Shown here piece by piece: positions 34,604 through 42,418 of a stretch of DNA of 64,000 nt. The DNA comes from Longimicrobiales bacterium (GTDB taxonomy: Bacteria; Gemmatimonadota; Gemmatimonadetes; Longimicrobiales; Gaopeijiaceae). The position numbers were made by a program, and so were the translations under genes. The notes beneath the pieces are model-generated. The model was given only the letters and a program-made list of their open reading frames with translations, did not search any database and had not been told where the DNA came from. Each line of letters opens with the position of its first letter. Position 1 is the stretch's first letter. The stretch covers positions 2,260,501-2,324,500 of the forward strand of contig OY282361.1 of the NCBI GenBank assembly GCA_958295645.1, written 5' to 3'.

Positions 34604-35200
34604 TTAAAGATACACCTGGAAGTACAGGAACGGCCAAACCAGCACCACGAAGTACCAGAACAACGCCACAACGGAGAGCGCCTCCTTGCTCAGGCGCTGC
34701 CGCAGCAGGCGCGTCCAGGCCCAACCCAACGCGCCGACCGCCACCACCGCGTGCAGGGCGTGAGCGCCGATGATCGTGTAGAACAAGCTGCCGTAGGTGG
34801 ACGACGTGAGCGTCAGGCCCTCCTGAAGCAGGGCCGCCCACTCGACGCCCTGGAGCGCGACGAACGCCGCCCCCAGCAACGTCGCCAGCAGCAGCCCGCC
34901 TCCGACGGCCGTCTTGCCTCGCTGGTAGGCGCGGTGGGCCAGCAACAGCACCACGCCGCTGGCGATCAGCGCCGCAGTGTTGACCGCGGTGCGTTCAAAG
35001 GGCAGGCGGGGCTGGTCCGGCGGCGGCCAAACGGAGCCCGGGGCGCGCGCCTTCACGATCACGAAGGCCGATATGAAGCCGGCGAACAGCATGACCTCGA
35101 CGAAGATGAAGAGCGTCATCCCCATCACGCCGTTGGACGCGAGCTTCTCCGGCCTCCTCGGGCGGGGCCGGAACGGGATGACGGTGGCGTCGGCCGGCAT
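34604..35200 (-). CDS. Cytochrome c oxidase subunit III-type protein (second copy)
   Basis: This 198-residue membrane protein of the haem-copper oxidase subunit III family has five helices, with conserved blocks TLFIFVEVMLFAGFISAF, the Glu of helix III (LQGVEWAALLQEG) and GAHALHAVVAVGAL. The N-terminal 20 residues are basic and cytoplasmic. It follows the subunit IV-like gene by 12 bp. A second subunit III lies 700 bp upstream in the same operon; they differ in sequence, so this is not a recent duplicate. Five-helix subunit III forms are common in bacterial quinol and caa3 oxidases. Confidence 0.88.
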   Translation of the reverse strand: MPADATVIPFRPRPRRPEKLASNGVMGMTLFIFVEVMLFAGFISAFVIVKARAPGSVWPPPDQPRLPFERTAVNTAALIASGVVLLLAHRAYQRGKTAVGGGLLLATLLGAAFVALQGVEWAALLQEGLTLTSSTYGSLFYTIIGAHALHAVVAVGALGWAWTRLLRQRLSKEALSVVALFWYFVVLVWPFLYFQVYL

Positions 35201-35212
35201 GGCGCCCGTCCC

Positions 35213-35878
35213 TCAGGCCTCTCGCTTGCGCCGAAGGCTCTTCACCGTCTCCAAGACGAGCAGGCCCGCCCCGATGGACAGCATGATCGCCACGGCGTTG
35301 GTCCCGATCGCCACGAGCGCGACTACGGTCCAGAAAGCCGCGTGCGTGAAGTTGTAGCCGCCCGGCAACAAGCTGTCGGTGGACTTGGAGGTCGGCACCA
35401 AGCCGAGCGGGGCCGCTTCCTCGGCGTGACTGGCCGCGGCGGCGTCCTCTTCGGCGTGGTCCTCCTCTGCGCTGTGATCCTCCGGTTCGGCGATCCCTCG
35501 CTCCACCGCCGCGCGCGCCGCCACGTTCTCCCAGTTGGTGCCGGCATGGCTCTGCACGTCCGGCGCAATGCCGCCCCAAAACAGCGCCAGCAACAGCACC
35601 GAGGCCGCCAAGAACCACTTGGCGATGGGCCGCTCGATGGACAGGTGCATGAAGTTCTTGATCACCAGCCACGCCTTGACCACGGCGATGCCGAAGGCCG
35701 TGGCCAGCATGACGAACGTCGCAACGCGAATGCCCAGTCCCGGTATCTCGCCTTCGCCCAGACGCGGCGCGACCTCCGGGCCCAGGATGCTCACGAAGAG
35801 CAGCGCCAGCAACACCAGGTAGACCTTTACGTAGTGGTTGGACAGCCAACCGGCGTTGGAATCGGAGTGAGCGGCCAT
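35213..35878 (-). CDS. Cytochrome c oxidase subunit IV-like membrane protein
   Basis: This 221-residue protein has the helix pattern of the bacterial subunit IV (CtaF/CyoD) family in its first 110 residues: a helix at about 15-33, VATFVMLATAFGIAVVKAWLV and the amphipathic KNFMHLSIERP. A third helix (about 88-105), an acidic and histidine-bearing linker (EDHSAEEDHAEEDAAAASHAEE, residues about 132-153) and a fourth helix near the C-terminus are additions. It lies 3 bp after the first subunit III. The acidic His linker could bind metal, but this is only a guess. Confidence 0.82.
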   Translation of the reverse strand: MAAHSDSNAGWLSNHYVKVYLVLLALLFVSILGPEVAPRLGEGEIPGLGIRVATFVMLATAFGIAVVKAWLVIKNFMHLSIERPIAKWFLAASVLLLALFWGGIAPDVQSHAGTNWENVAARAAVERGIAEPEDHSAEEDHAEEDAAAASHAEEAAPLGLVPTSKSTDSLLPGGYNFTHAAFWTVVALVAIGTNAVAIMLSIGAGLLVLETVKSLRRKREA

Positions 35879-35881
35879 GTG

Positions 35882-36451
35882 CTACTTCGCGATGTAGAGC
35901 AACGGGAAGAGGAATATCCAGACGATGTCCACGAAGTGCCAGTATATCCCGATGAGTTCGACTCGGTGCAGCTCCACGCCGCGCTTGGCGTCTCGGGCCA
36001 CGAAGGCCATGATCACGGCGCCCGCGATCACGTGAAAGGCGTGCAGGCCCGCCGCCGAGTAATAGAAGGCCCAGAACGTGTTGCTCGTGATGGTGTATCC
36101 GTGGGAGATCTCGTACCACCACTCGTACGTCTTGACCCCGATGAACGTCGCCGCTCCCAGGATCGTCATGTACAGGAACTTCGCCGCGGTCTTGCCGTCG
36201 CCTCGTTCGGCGGCTTGGTGCGCCAGCACGGCCGTCAGGCTCGACGTGAGCAGCACGAACGTGTTGAACGCCCCGATCTTCATGTTCGTGACGGCTGCCG
36301 CGTCGGCCCACTCGGGATGCCCCAGGCGGAACATGACGTAGGAGGCCAGGAGCCCGCCGAAGATCACCACTTCGGAGGCCAGCACCCACCAGACGGCCAG
36401 CTTTCCGGTGGCGATTCCGGTGGCGGCGCGGGTCGTTGCGATCGGTCTCAT
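35882..36451 (-). CDS. Cytochrome c oxidase subunit III
   Basis: This 189-residue five-helix protein belongs to the haem-copper oxidase subunit III family. Conserved features are WWVLASEVVIFGGLLASYVMF, the helix III Glu in GVKTYEWWYEI, SAAGLHAFHVIAGAVI and the C-terminal YWHFVDIVWIFLFPLLYI, the last being especially typical of cytochrome c oxidases. It sits 32 bp after subunit I and 3 bp before the subunit IV-like gene, as in many bacterial cta operons. Confidence 0.92.
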   Translation of the reverse strand: MRPIATTRAATGIATGKLAVWWVLASEVVIFGGLLASYVMFRLGHPEWADAAAVTNMKIGAFNTFVLLTSSLTAVLAHQAAERGDGKTAAKFLYMTILGAATFIGVKTYEWWYEISHGYTITSNTFWAFYYSAAGLHAFHVIAGAVIMAFVARDAKRGVELHRVELIGIYWHFVDIVWIFLFPLLYIAK

Positions 36452-36483
36452 CTACGTCGGCGGTCTCGGGGCGGGGCGGCGGA

Positions 36484-38208
36484 TCAGTTGGGCGCGTTCT
36501 GCGGCCAGTGGTCGTCGTCTCGGTCGGGGACGCTGTACTCGTACGGCCCCCTGTAGACCACGGGCATCTTGTCGGGGCGCCAGTTGCCGTGGGGCGGCGG
36601 AGATTCCGTCGTCCACTCCAGCGAGTTGGCCCGCCACGGGTTGCTCGAAGCCCTCTTGCCGGAACGCCAGGACTTGAAGCAGTTGTAGAAGAAGACCAGC
36701 TGGAACAAGAGCATCACCAGCAACGCCACCGTCGCCAGCACGCGCATGTTCTGGAAGCCCGGCCCCGCCAACTCGGTGAAGTGCTCGTAGTTGTAGATGC
36801 GCCGATGCTGACCGCCCATTCCCAGAACGAACAGCGGGATGAAGATGAAGTTGAAGGGGATGATGGTGCCCCAGAAGTGGATCTTGCCCAGGCGGTCGTC
36901 CATCATCCTTCCAAACATCTTGGGGAACCAGTATGTGAAGGCCGCAAAGGTTCCGATGATCGCGATGGGGAAGAAGGTGTAGTGGAAGTGGGCCAGCACG
37001 AAGTAGGTGTCGTGGAAGTAGATGGTCGCGCCGGCCGCGCCCAGGAAGATGCCGGTCACGCCGCCGATCAGGAACTCCGCGATGAACGCCAAGGCCCACA
37101 GCATGGGCGTGTTCAGCGTGATGGACCCGCCGTACAACGTGGCGATGTAGACGAAGCACAGCTCCGCGATCGGCACCGAAATCAACAGCGTTGTGATCGT
37201 GAAGATGTTCGCCATGCGGGGGTCGATGCCGGCGATGAACTGATGATGCGCCCACACGAAGAAGCTCAGGACGCCGGTGGCGACGACCGTGAAGATCACC
37301 GTCTTGTAGGCGAACAGCTTCTTGCGCGCGAACGTGGTCATGATCTCGGCCACGAACCCCATCGCCGGTAGCAGAACCACATACACTTCCGGGTGCCCGA
37401 AGAACCAGAACAAGTGCTGCCACAGGATGGGGTCGCCACCTGCCGCGGGGTCGAAGAATCCCGTGCCGATCGTCTGGTCGAAGAGCAGCATTATCGCCCC
37501 GGCCAGGAGCGGGCCGACCGACAGCATGAACAGAATGCTCGCGATCACGATCATCCACACCACGACGGGCACGTCGAAGGCCCGCATTCCCGGCGCCCGC
37601 GAATTCATGAGCGTGGTGATGAAGTTGATCCCGCCCAGCAGGAACGCCACGAACTCCAGCCCGACGCCCACCAGCCAGAGAGTGCTGCCCAGGTCGGTGA
37701 GGTTGTATTCCGCCGAGGCCGACAACGGCGGATACGCGGTCCAGGCGCCAGCGAAGCCTCCTCCTTCCACGAACAGCGAGGCCAAGATGACGACGGTGCT
37801 GACGAAGAACACCTGGAACGACAGCCGGTTGATCTTGGGGAACACCATGTCGTCCGCCCCGATCATCAGCGGGATCAGGTAGTTCCCGAAGGCGGCCAGC
37901 AACACGGGCATGGCCACCCAGAAGATCATGATGGTGCCGTGATTCGTGACCAGCGCGTTGTACTCTCCGGGCGAAACCATCCCGAAGCCCGGCACTTCGA
38001 AGCCCGGGAAGGCCAACTGCATGCGGAACACGTACGCCATGAAGCCGCCGACGATCGCCATGAACATGCCCGTGAACATGTACTGCATGGCGATGACCTT
38101 GTGGTCCGTGGACCAGAGGTACTTCAGCCATCCTTGGGGACCGTGATGCGCGTGGTCCTCCTCGCCGGCGTGGGGCGGCGGGACGGGGACGGTGGCGAGT
38201 TCAGCCAT
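36484..38208 (-). CDS. ctaD: Cytochrome c oxidase subunit I
   Basis: This 574-residue, twelve-helix subunit I of a haem-copper oxidase reduces oxygen to water and pumps protons. Visible ligands are H90 for low-spin haem, H272 with the cross-linking Y276 (GHPEVY) and H321/H322 for CuB, and H407/H409 for the two haems. The D-channel is intact (N108, D120 and E274). The K-channel is not: aligned to the classical AVPTGIKVF, this protein reads SVPIAELCF, giving Leu350 for the Lys and Ile347 for the Thr, and Ala287 replaces the channel Ser. The start overlaps the subunit II stop by 8 bp. It is of A type by its HPEVY glutamate. Confidence 0.96.
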   Translation of the reverse strand: MAELATVPVPPPHAGEEDHAHHGPQGWLKYLWSTDHKVIAMQYMFTGMFMAIVGGFMAYVFRMQLAFPGFEVPGFGMVSPGEYNALVTNHGTIMIFWVAMPVLLAAFGNYLIPLMIGADDMVFPKINRLSFQVFFVSTVVILASLFVEGGGFAGAWTAYPPLSASAEYNLTDLGSTLWLVGVGLEFVAFLLGGINFITTLMNSRAPGMRAFDVPVVVWMIVIASILFMLSVGPLLAGAIMLLFDQTIGTGFFDPAAGGDPILWQHLFWFFGHPEVYVVLLPAMGFVAEIMTTFARKKLFAYKTVIFTVVATGVLSFFVWAHHQFIAGIDPRMANIFTITTLLISVPIAELCFVYIATLYGGSITLNTPMLWALAFIAEFLIGGVTGIFLGAAGATIYFHDTYFVLAHFHYTFFPIAIIGTFAAFTYWFPKMFGRMMDDRLGKIHFWGTIIPFNFIFIPLFVLGMGGQHRRIYNYEHFTELAGPGFQNMRVLATVALLVMLLFQLVFFYNCFKSWRSGKRASSNPWRANSLEWTTESPPPHGNWRPDKMPVVYRGPYEYSVPDRDDDHWPQNAPN

Positions 38209-38920
38209 TGTTCAGCACCTCCAAGTTCGCGACTGCGGCGGGCGCGTTCGTCACCATCCATGCGGTGTGTTCGCCGGTCGTCTCGACGTGCACCTCGGCC
38301 CTCATGACCCCGTGCCCAAACCCGCATATCTCGGCGCACTGCACCTCGAAGGCGCCGGCTTCGGTCGGCTGGAACCAGCCGGTGATGCTGCGTCCCGGTA
38401 TCGCGTCCTGCTTGATCCGCCAGACTGGGACCGAGAAGCTGTGGAGCACGTCCGTGGCTTCCAGCCTGAACAGATAGGTCTTGCCGACCTCGACGTGGAG
38501 ATCGTCCACGGTGAAGATGTCGTCGTCGGTGTCCAGCACGTTGTCGGCGCCCGGGTGTTGAAAGGTCCACGCCCATTGCTGGCCAATGATCCGGAGCTCG
38601 GAGTCGGGATTGTCCGGCAGGTCGATCTTGACGTGGTGCCACACCTGGAACGAAATGACGATGATGGCGATGTCGAAGGCCAGAACGGCGAAGTGGGGGC
38701 GGGTGACCCAGCGCTTGTGACGCTTGTCCTTGCCGTCGATGTACTGGGCCTTTTCTCCCGGCTTGGCTCTGAACTTGAGAATCAGCCAGAAGAAGACGAC
38801 CTCGGCGGCGATGAACCATACCCCGACCGACACCAGCACGACGAGGATCAGGAAGTCGATCTCGCCCGCGTACGAAGACGCGACGCCGATCAGGCCGTCG
38901 AAGAAGCTGGTCTCGTTCAT
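38201..38920 (-). CDS. ctaC: Cytochrome c oxidase subunit II
   Basis: This 239-residue subunit carries the CuA centre that accepts electrons from cytochrome c. Two membrane helices (about 22-48 and 76-94) are followed by the periplasmic cupredoxin domain. All CuA ligands are visible: H160 (DVLHSFSVP), C195, E197, C199, H203 and M206 (CAEICGFGHGVM). The aromatic entry patch QQWAWTFQHPG is present. There is no signal peptide and no fused cytochrome c domain; the haem c protein is encoded separately upstream. The ATG overlaps the stop of the 58-aa membrane protein (ATGA). Confidence 0.95.
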   Translation of the reverse strand: MNETSFFDGLIGVASSYAGEIDFLILVVLVSVGVWFIAAEVVFFWLILKFRAKPGEKAQYIDGKDKRHKRWVTRPHFAVLAFDIAIIVISFQVWHHVKIDLPDNPDSELRIIGQQWAWTFQHPGADNVLDTDDDIFTVDDLHVEVGKTYLFRLEATDVLHSFSVPVWRIKQDAIPGRSITGWFQPTEAGAFEVQCAEICGFGHGVMRAEVHVETTGEHTAWMVTNAPAAVANLEVLNNG

Positions 38921-39093
38921 AGCAGGGTAGTGTACACCACCGCCGACGCCACGAAGCCGACCACGAACCAAAACGTGACCCGGAAGGTCTTCTTGGCGAA
39001 CACGATGGACTCGTTTTCCGAATCCGGCGGCGGCGGTGGAATCCGCGCGGCCAGTTCGGCGTGAGTGGGGCGTTCGGAGGAGTTGGCTTCCAT
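38917..39093 (-). CDS. 58-aa single-span membrane protein, cytochrome oxidase operon
   Basis: This short gene encodes 58 residues: a hydrophilic N-terminal half with a run of five prolines (residues 19-23) and one C-terminal membrane helix (about 38-56, TFRVTFWFVVGFVASAVVYT). It begins 7 bp after the tri-haem cytochrome c stop and its TGA overlaps the subunit II ATG, so position and overlaps support real expression. The topology, with a short tail after the helix, resembles small oxidase accessory subunits (subunit IV of aa3 or CcoQ types), but no family is recognised. Confidence 0.75.
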   Translation of the reverse strand: MEANSSERPTHAELAARIPPPPPDSENESIVFAKKTFRVTFWFVVGFVASAVVYTTLL

Positions 39094-39100
39094 GGGGATT

Positions 39101-40117
39101 CTACCGGCTCAGCGCGAACACGTAGGCGGCGACCGAGCGCACTTGCTCGTCGGTGAGCGCCGTGCCGGCCCTGGGCAGCATCATGCCGGGGTGTTCAAGC
39201 GGTTGCGGGACGCCGGTCTCGACGATGCTTGCGATGGACGAATAGGCGCCGTCGGAGTGCAGCCAGACGCCGTCCGTGAGGTCGGGCGCGAGCGGGCCGC
39301 CCGTGCCGCCTCTCATGTGGCAGGTGTAGCAGATGCCCTCGCCGTGAAAGATCTCCTGTCCGGCTTGGGCCATCTCGACTGTGACGCCTTCGGGCAGAGC
39401 CGCCGGATCCACGTCCACGGGCGGCAGAGGCGGCGGCGCGGCGCCCGCGATCACCTGCTTGCGGGGCAGCCTCGGAAGGCTCGTCACGTAGGCGGCGACG
39501 TCGCCGATCTGGGCGTCCGAGAACGCGGCGACCGGCGCGCGCATGGTGGCGCCCGCCACGTCGCCGGCCGTGGCTCCCCGGACTTGGTCGCGGTACTTCT
39601 GCAGCGAAGAGGCGACGTACCAGTCGCTCAGGTGCAGCAACGAGGGCGCGTTCAGGCTCTGCATGCCGCGGCCGTCGTCGCCGTGGCAGGCGGCGCAGAG
39701 GACGGCGTATTCCTCTTCGCCTGCTTCAGCGTCGCCGAGGCCGGTAGCCAGGGGGTCGGCCATGGGCAGGCTGGCGACGTACGCTACGACGGCGTCGATG
39801 TCCGCTTCGTCGCCCAGCACACGCGACATGGGGCGCATCCGCAGGCCGCCCTCGTCGGTGTAGTGGTAGCCGCGGCGGTCGGCCTGGAAGCCCTCCAGCT
39901 GGCTCTTCACGTACCAGGGGTCGGCACCGGCCAAGGCGGGCGCTCCGAGAAGCTGGTTGCCCGCCCCCTCGTCGCCGTGGCAGGGCGCGCAGGCGTCGAA
40001 CAGCATCTCTCCGCGAGCGACGGCCGAACTGGGGCCGCAGGCGGCAACCGAAGCCAACAGCGCCGCCGGGCCGACCCATGCGAGGAGGAAAGCCCTTCCG
40101 AAGAGAATGCGCGTCAT
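39101..40117 (-). CDS. Tri-haem cytochrome c lipoprotein
   Basis: This 338-residue protein has three class I cytochrome c domains, each with a CxxCH haem site: C43-A-P-C-H47, CAACH near residue 147 and CYTCH near 265, with the expected distal methionines downstream (for example RMRPMSR, ATMRAPV and HPGMMLP). A signal with lipobox SVAAC (C27) indicates an outer-face lipoprotein. As the first gene of the oxidase operon it is the likely electron donor to CuA, perhaps as a permanently bound subunit. The start at 40117 is the first ATG giving a proper signal peptide. Confidence 0.92.
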   Translation of the reverse strand: MTRILFGRAFLLAWVGPAALLASVAACGPSSAVARGEMLFDACAPCHGDEGAGNQLLGAPALAGADPWYVKSQLEGFQADRRGYHYTDEGGLRMRPMSRVLGDEADIDAVVAYVASLPMADPLATGLGDAEAGEEEYAVLCAACHGDDGRGMQSLNAPSLLHLSDWYVASSLQKYRDQVRGATAGDVAGATMRAPVAAFSDAQIGDVAAYVTSLPRLPRKQVIAGAAPPPLPPVDVDPAALPEGVTVEMAQAGQEIFHGEGICYTCHMRGGTGGPLAPDLTDGVWLHSDGAYSSIASIVETGVPQPLEHPGMMLPRAGTALTDEQVRSVAAYVFALSR

Positions 40118-40241
40118 TTTCCTAGCGCGAAGGACACCGTGCCGGGCCGGCCGGAGCGGCACGAACCCGGAGCGAAAAGACCGCCATGAATCTATGCCCG
40201 ATCGGCGACCTCGCAAGACCGCGCGGCGCCGTCGGTCGCCG

Positions 40242-41327
40242 CTACGGGCGGGAAGCCCCCGCAGCGTACACGTCCAAGTCGGCGGCCGAGACCGCCGGGC
40301 CGTCGTATCCGGCCTCGCGAACCTCGGCCAACAGCTCCTCGTCCGAAGCCCCCCAGAAAAGCTGATGGTACAGCACCAGCAAGCCCGGGCGGGCCTGCCG
40401 GGCGATCTCCGCGAGTTCGGTGGTGGACGTGTGGGCGCTGGCGTGGTACGCCTGCCAGTCGGGCGGGCGGCTCTCGAACTGCCGCGCCGAGTAGACTTCG
40501 TGGACCAGGAGGTCGCAGCCGTCGCAGGCCTCGACCAGCGACGGGCTCGGCCGCGCGTCGCCGGAGAGGACGGCGGTCCATCCGTCCGCCTCGAACTTGT
40601 ACCCGAGCGCGTGCGCCCAAGACCCGTGCGCCACCGGGACCGCCGTCACCTTCACGTTCTCGTCCTCGTAGACCAGCCCGCCCGTCGTCTCGGAGACGTG
40701 GGCGCGGTAGGCCTCCGGATTGGCGTCGCGGGGCTCCAAGCCGGACAGGCGCACGCGGACGTCCTCGCGCCAAGCCTCCTGGATCGCGGCCACCATGGCG
40801 GAGGCGCCCGGCGGCCCATGGACGCTGATGGGACCGGGCCGGTCCAGGACCCAGGGCGACAGAACGAGGTCGGGCAGACCCGTGGTGTGGTCGGAATGGA
40901 GGTGGGTGAGGAACACGATGTCGAGCCGGGAAGGCTGGAGGGCCTCGATTTGGTGGCGGGAGGCGGCCGCGGCGGCCCGGCGCACGATTCCGGGGCCGGC
41001 GTCCACCAAGTAGGCGCGCCCTCCGGCCACGACGGCCAAGGCGGGCCCCGACCGTTCGGGGTCGGCGTTCGGCGTCCCCGTCCCCAAGACGACCAAGCGC
41101 GCGCCGTCCGCCTGCCAGCCCCCGGGCGTCGTCGGCGCCCCCAAGAGGCCGCTGGTCCCTGCGGCCGCTGCGTAGGCCAGTGCCCGCGGCGCTCCAACGA
41201 TCGTCCCAGCGAAGGCCAGTGCCCGCGGCGCTCCAACGATCGCCCCAGCGGAGGCCGGTGCCGACGGCCCCGCGACGATCGCCCCAAAGGCGAACGCCGC
41301 CGCAACCCGAGCCCGCCGCCAGGTCAT
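40242..41327 (-). CDS. Exported metallo-beta-lactamase-fold hydrolase (RNase Z/phosphodiesterase-like)
   Basis: This 361-residue protein has the zinc motif HLHSDH (TGLPD follows), the GTGTPNADPERSGPA opening typical of the RNase Z/ElaC-like branch of MBL hydrolases, AHGSWAHALGYKF and a final His in LYHQLFW. A long Ala-rich N-terminus of about 70 residues contains a signal peptide and is partly made of a 13-residue repeat (see repeat entry), so the enzyme is probably exported and not a true tRNase Z. The start overlaps the stop of the SBP gene (ATGA). Substrate is unknown; lactone or phosphodiester hydrolysis is likely. Confidence 0.88.
   Translation of the reverse strand: MTWRRARVAAAFAFGAIVAGPSAPASAGAIVGAPRALAFAGTIVGAPRALAYAAAAGTSGLLGAPTTPGGWQADGARLVVLGTGTPNADPERSGPALAVVAGGRAYLVDAGPGIVRRAAAAASRHQIEALQPSRLDIVFLTHLHSDHTTGLPDLVLSPWVLDRPGPISVHGPPGASAMVAAIQEAWREDVRVRLSGLEPRDANPEAYRAHVSETTGGLVYEDENVKVTAVPVAHGSWAHALGYKFEADGWTAVLSGDARPSPSLVEACDGCDLLVHEVYSARQFESRPPDWQAYHASAHTSTTELAEIARQARPGLLVLYHQLFWGASDEELLAEVREAGYDGPAVSAADLDVYAAGASRP
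41174..41290 (-). repeat. Three 39-bp tandem repeats in the MBL hydrolase signal region
   Basis: Units lie at 41174-41212, 41213-41251 and 41252-41290. The first two differ at about two positions and the third is more diverged. They encode the 13-residue unit IVGAPRALAFAGT-like segment in the N-terminal, secreted-signal part of the MBL protein, in frame throughout. The repeat is confined to the poorly conserved leader and does not reach the catalytic domain. Confidence 0.88.
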
Positions 41328-42364
41328 CGCCGCATGGCGGCCCGCTTCATGAACACGGCAGAGTCCGCGCGCCACTCGGCATACCCGATCTCGCCGGCGT
41401 CGGTCAGCCACTCGACCTTGTCGTCGAGACAGGCGACGAAACGGGGCCTGCTCGCGTCCACGGTGAAGCCGCCGTATTCCGCAGCCGAGTCCAACGCCAC
41501 GATCACAAAGGCGCCGTCGGAGGCGTGGCTCGCCTCGCCGTTTCCGATCTCGCCGCGCGCCAAGACGTCGATGTCCCCGGTGCGCAAGGCCTCGAGGAGC
41601 TCGGCCTCGCCTTCGAGGTCGCCCAGATAGGCCACCTGCGGCATGGTCGGGCCGGGCGGATGCAGGCGCGTCCTTCCCATGAGGTTCTCCGAGGCGCCCG
41701 CCGAAGTGATGAAGTAGGCCGAAGTGCCGTCCGCCACCACGTCGCCGTTGGGCGTCTCGACTCGCGTCCCGGCCGCCAGCGTTCCGTCTTCGCCCGCGAT
41801 GCCGGTGATCTGGAGCAACCGAGCCTCTCCGGTCGTCCCCGCGAGCACGCCCGCCACGACTTCGTTGGTCAAGTCGCCGTAGCCGCCGAAGCGGGAGGCG
41901 TCCGCCGCGCGCGCCAGCAAGGATTGCCTGAAGGCGATGTGCGGTCTCGTGAAGCTGACGGTCGGCGCGCCGGTCGGGTCCAGCCTGCGGGACTGGAGGA
42001 TGGTGATGCCGCCGCCCACGACGTCGAACTCCCCGGCCGACCTCAGCCAAATGCCGGGCCAGGTGGGGATGGCGCGCCGCAGGAACGACAACCGGGCCTC
42101 CTCCATCGCCTCCAAGGCCGACAGCAGGTCCGCTTCGTATCCCAAGTGAGAGTCGAAGTCCTGCGACTCCATGTCGGGGTTCGCGCTGTAGCTGACGGGC
42201 GCGAAGAACGCGTAGAAGCCCAAGGTGATCGGCTGGCCCGAGCGCGTGCACGGAAAGGGCTCGGCCGAGGGGCGCACCACCGGCGAACAGGCAACGGCGA
42301 GCACAGCGGCCGCAGCGGCCAACGCGGGCAGACGGCGAGGACGGACTCGGGCGGCTTTGGACAT
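41324..42364 (-). CDS. Solute-binding lipoprotein, amino-acid type (SBP family 3-like)
   Basis: This 346-residue protein has a lipoprotein signal (AAAAVLAVACSP, with Cys near residue 26) and the shape of family 3 periplasmic binding proteins: GYEADLLSALEAMEE near the N-terminus, WPGIWLRSAGEFDVVGGGITI, SFTRPHIAF and a second lobe beginning GVLAGTTGEARL. No ABC transporter genes are adjacent, so it may work with a distant permease or as a sensor. It lies 54 bp after sucA and overlaps the MBL gene start. The ligand is unknown. Confidence 0.82.
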   Translation of the reverse strand: MSKAARVRPRRLPALAAAAAVLAVACSPVVRPSAEPFPCTRSGQPITLGFYAFFAPVSYSANPDMESQDFDSHLGYEADLLSALEAMEEARLSFLRRAIPTWPGIWLRSAGEFDVVGGGITILQSRRLDPTGAPTVSFTRPHIAFRQSLLARAADASRFGGYGDLTNEVVAGVLAGTTGEARLLQITGIAGEDGTLAAGTRVETPNGDVVADGTSAYFITSAGASENLMGRTRLHPPGPTMPQVAYLGDLEGEAELLEALRTGDIDVLARGEIGNGEASHASDGAFVIVALDSAAEYGGFTVDASRPRFVACLDDKVEWLTDAGEIGYAEWRADSAVFMKRAAMRR

Positions 42365-42418
42365 TCTGTTCTCCTGTGTGGTCGGGCCGTGGTTCGGCTG
42401 CGGTGGGGCCGCCCGCCG

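Noticed and set aside
36484-38208. Subunit I as a nitric oxide reductase because of the missing K-channel
   Set aside because: The cross-linking Tyr276 in HPEVY and the full CuA site in subunit II are kept, which points to oxygen reduction.
40242-41327. tRNase Z
   Set aside because: The motif is similar, but the N-terminal signal region and repeats indicate an exported protein.
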